The notes under the pieces are model-generated. The model searched no databases, was not told the DNA's origin, and worked only from the letters and a program-made list of their open reading frames with translations. Below, piece after piece: positions 5,865 to 6,102 of a stretch of DNA of 6,102 nucleotides (positions are counted from its first letter, which is position 1; the number at the start of each line of letters is the position of its first letter). This DNA comes from an uncultured Collinsella sp. (GTDB lineage: Bacteria > Actinomycetota > Coriobacteriia > Coriobacteriales > Coriobacteriaceae): the NCBI GenBank assembly GCA_934630855.1, contig CAKTWW010000064.1:1-6102 (forward strand), read 5' to 3'. The position numbers and the translations under genes were made by a program.

Positions 5865-5888
5865 TTCGCTGTGCTATAGTGCAGCGAA
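5865..5888 (+). promoter_or_regulatory. Trp leader promoter with operator-like dyad over the -10 box
   Basis: TGCTATAGT contains an extended -10 (TGC plus TATAGT, 5875-5880). The -35 region 17 bases upstream is poor (TCCCCG), typical of extended -10 promoters. The -10 box lies in the exact centre of the dyad TTCGCTG (5865-5871) / CAGCGAA (5882-5888), with a 10-base spacer. A repressor bound here would block the polymerase directly. Transcription would start near 5887, about 52 bases before the leader peptide. The regulator is unknown; a tryptophan-responsive repressor is one inference. Confidence 0.55.
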
Positions 5889-5938
5889 ACAGCAACTAGG
5901 TGCGACCGCGCCACGGCATCACGAAAGGAGCCACCGAC

Positions 5939-6007
5939 ATGAAGAACACGATGAAGTCTCTCAACAACTGGTGGTGGCGTGATGCGAATACGATCGGTCG
6001 ACAGTGA
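5939..6007 (+). CDS. trpL: Tryptophan leader peptide (attenuation)
   Basis: A 22-residue peptide, MKNTMKSLNN-WWW-RDANTIGRQ, contains three consecutive TGG codons at 5969-5977. GAAAGGAG lies upstream of the ATG with 8 bases of spacing, a strong ribosome binding site. A terminator hairpin starts 37 bases after the TGA. Three Trp codons in such a short ORF, placed directly before a terminator, are the hallmark of a trp-type attenuator: the peptide's role is to make the ribosome stall when charged tRNA-Trp is scarce. The product itself probably has no other function. It is missed by ordinary gene finders because of its size. The regulated gene lies past the right edge and is expected to concern tryptophan. 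Confidence 0.9.
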   Translation: MKNTMKSLNNWWWRDANTIGRQ

Positions 6008-6064
6008 GTCCCTCACGCCTGTTTTTGCGCTCTAGGTGATTGGAAGGCCTCCGGTTTCGACCGG
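5976..6064 (+). promoter_or_regulatory. Trp attenuator: competing RNA pairings
   Basis: Region 1, GGCGTGA (5976-5982), overlaps the last Trp codon and pairs perfectly with TCACGCC (6013-6019). TCGGTCGA (5994-6001), just before the leader stop, can pair with TCGACCGG (6057-6064). That takes the loop and descending arm of the terminator and would act as the antiterminator. A small hairpin GTGAG/CTCAC (6004-6008, 6012-6016) can nest inside it. A ribosome stalled on the Trp codons would leave 5994-6001 free, so the antiterminator forms; a ribosome at the stop codon would cover it, so the terminator forms. The pairings were found by eye, without energy calculation. Confidence 0.65.
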
Positions 6065-6074
6065 GGGCCTTTTT
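6044..6074 (+). terminator. Attenuator terminator hairpin with UUCG loop
   Basis: AAGGCCTCCGGT (6044-6055) pairs with ACCGGGGGCCTT (6060-6071), 12 bp with one G-U pair, capped by a TTCG tetraloop. A T-run at 6070-6074 completes an intrinsic terminator. It lies 36 bases after the leader peptide stop and before any visible gene, which marks it as the conditional terminator of the Trp attenuator. The remaining bases to 6102 hold no start that can be assigned. Confidence 0.9.
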
Positions 6075-6102
6075 CTATCTCGAGCCCGATCGCATTCGCA
6101 TC

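Noticed and set aside
5741..6016. Minus-strand open frame (91 codons) across the dipeptidase terminator and Trp leader
   Set aside because: It overlaps a terminator, a promoter and the leader peptide on the other strand, and its sequence resembles no family.
6004..6026. Separate small terminator (GTGAG/CTCAC hairpin, then TTTTT at 6022-6026)
   Set aside because: The stem is only 5 bp and the T-run is 5 bases away. It is better explained as a nested element of the attenuator.

Overview
This GC-rich window (roughly 60 % G+C by eye) looks like a chromosomal segment of a Gram-positive, high-GC actinobacterium. The style of the genes suggests a gut Coriobacteriia such as Collinsella. That placement is inferred from a secreted C69 dipeptidase with a C-terminal membrane anchor, strong GGAGG ribosome binding sites and Glu=GAG/Lys=AAG codon bias; no rRNA or marker gene confirms it. 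No mobile element, CRISPR array, tRNA or rRNA was seen.

Left part (1-2516), three genes on the minus strand, read right to left. rnd (ribonuclease D, DEDD exonuclease plus HRDC) is followed by a 230-base gap holding two large inverted repeats. Next comes a YugP-type membrane zinc metallopeptidase with an HEAGH motif and a GC-rich hairpin after its stop. Last is the 5' part of xseA (exonuclease VII large subunit), which runs off the left edge.

Middle (2517-3711), plus strand. Divergent from rnd is a DagK/YegS-type lipid kinase. Its stop codon overlaps a perfect ribosome binding site for a previously unlisted 30-residue single-pass membrane peptide. A strong intrinsic terminator closes this two-gene unit.

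Right part (3712-6102), plus strand. A 300-base regulatory region with two sets of direct repeats and a hairpin next to the ribosome binding site precedes a 600-residue extracytoplasmic C69-family dipeptidase. This enzyme carries a signal peptide that should be cut immediately before the catalytic cysteine, and a C-terminal acidic linker, membrane helix and RRKK tail. After its terminator comes a complete tryptophan attenuator. It has a promoter with a dyad across its -10 box, a 22-residue leader peptide with three consecutive Trp codons, mutually exclusive RNA pairings, and a UUCG-capped terminator. The gene it controls lies just beyond the right edge and is predicted to be a tryptophan biosynthesis or uptake gene.

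The most interesting items are the Trp attenuator with its operator-like dyad, the membrane microprotein coupled to the lipid kinase, the ~100-base nested palindrome between rnd and the peptidase gene, and the architecture of the anchored dipeptidase.
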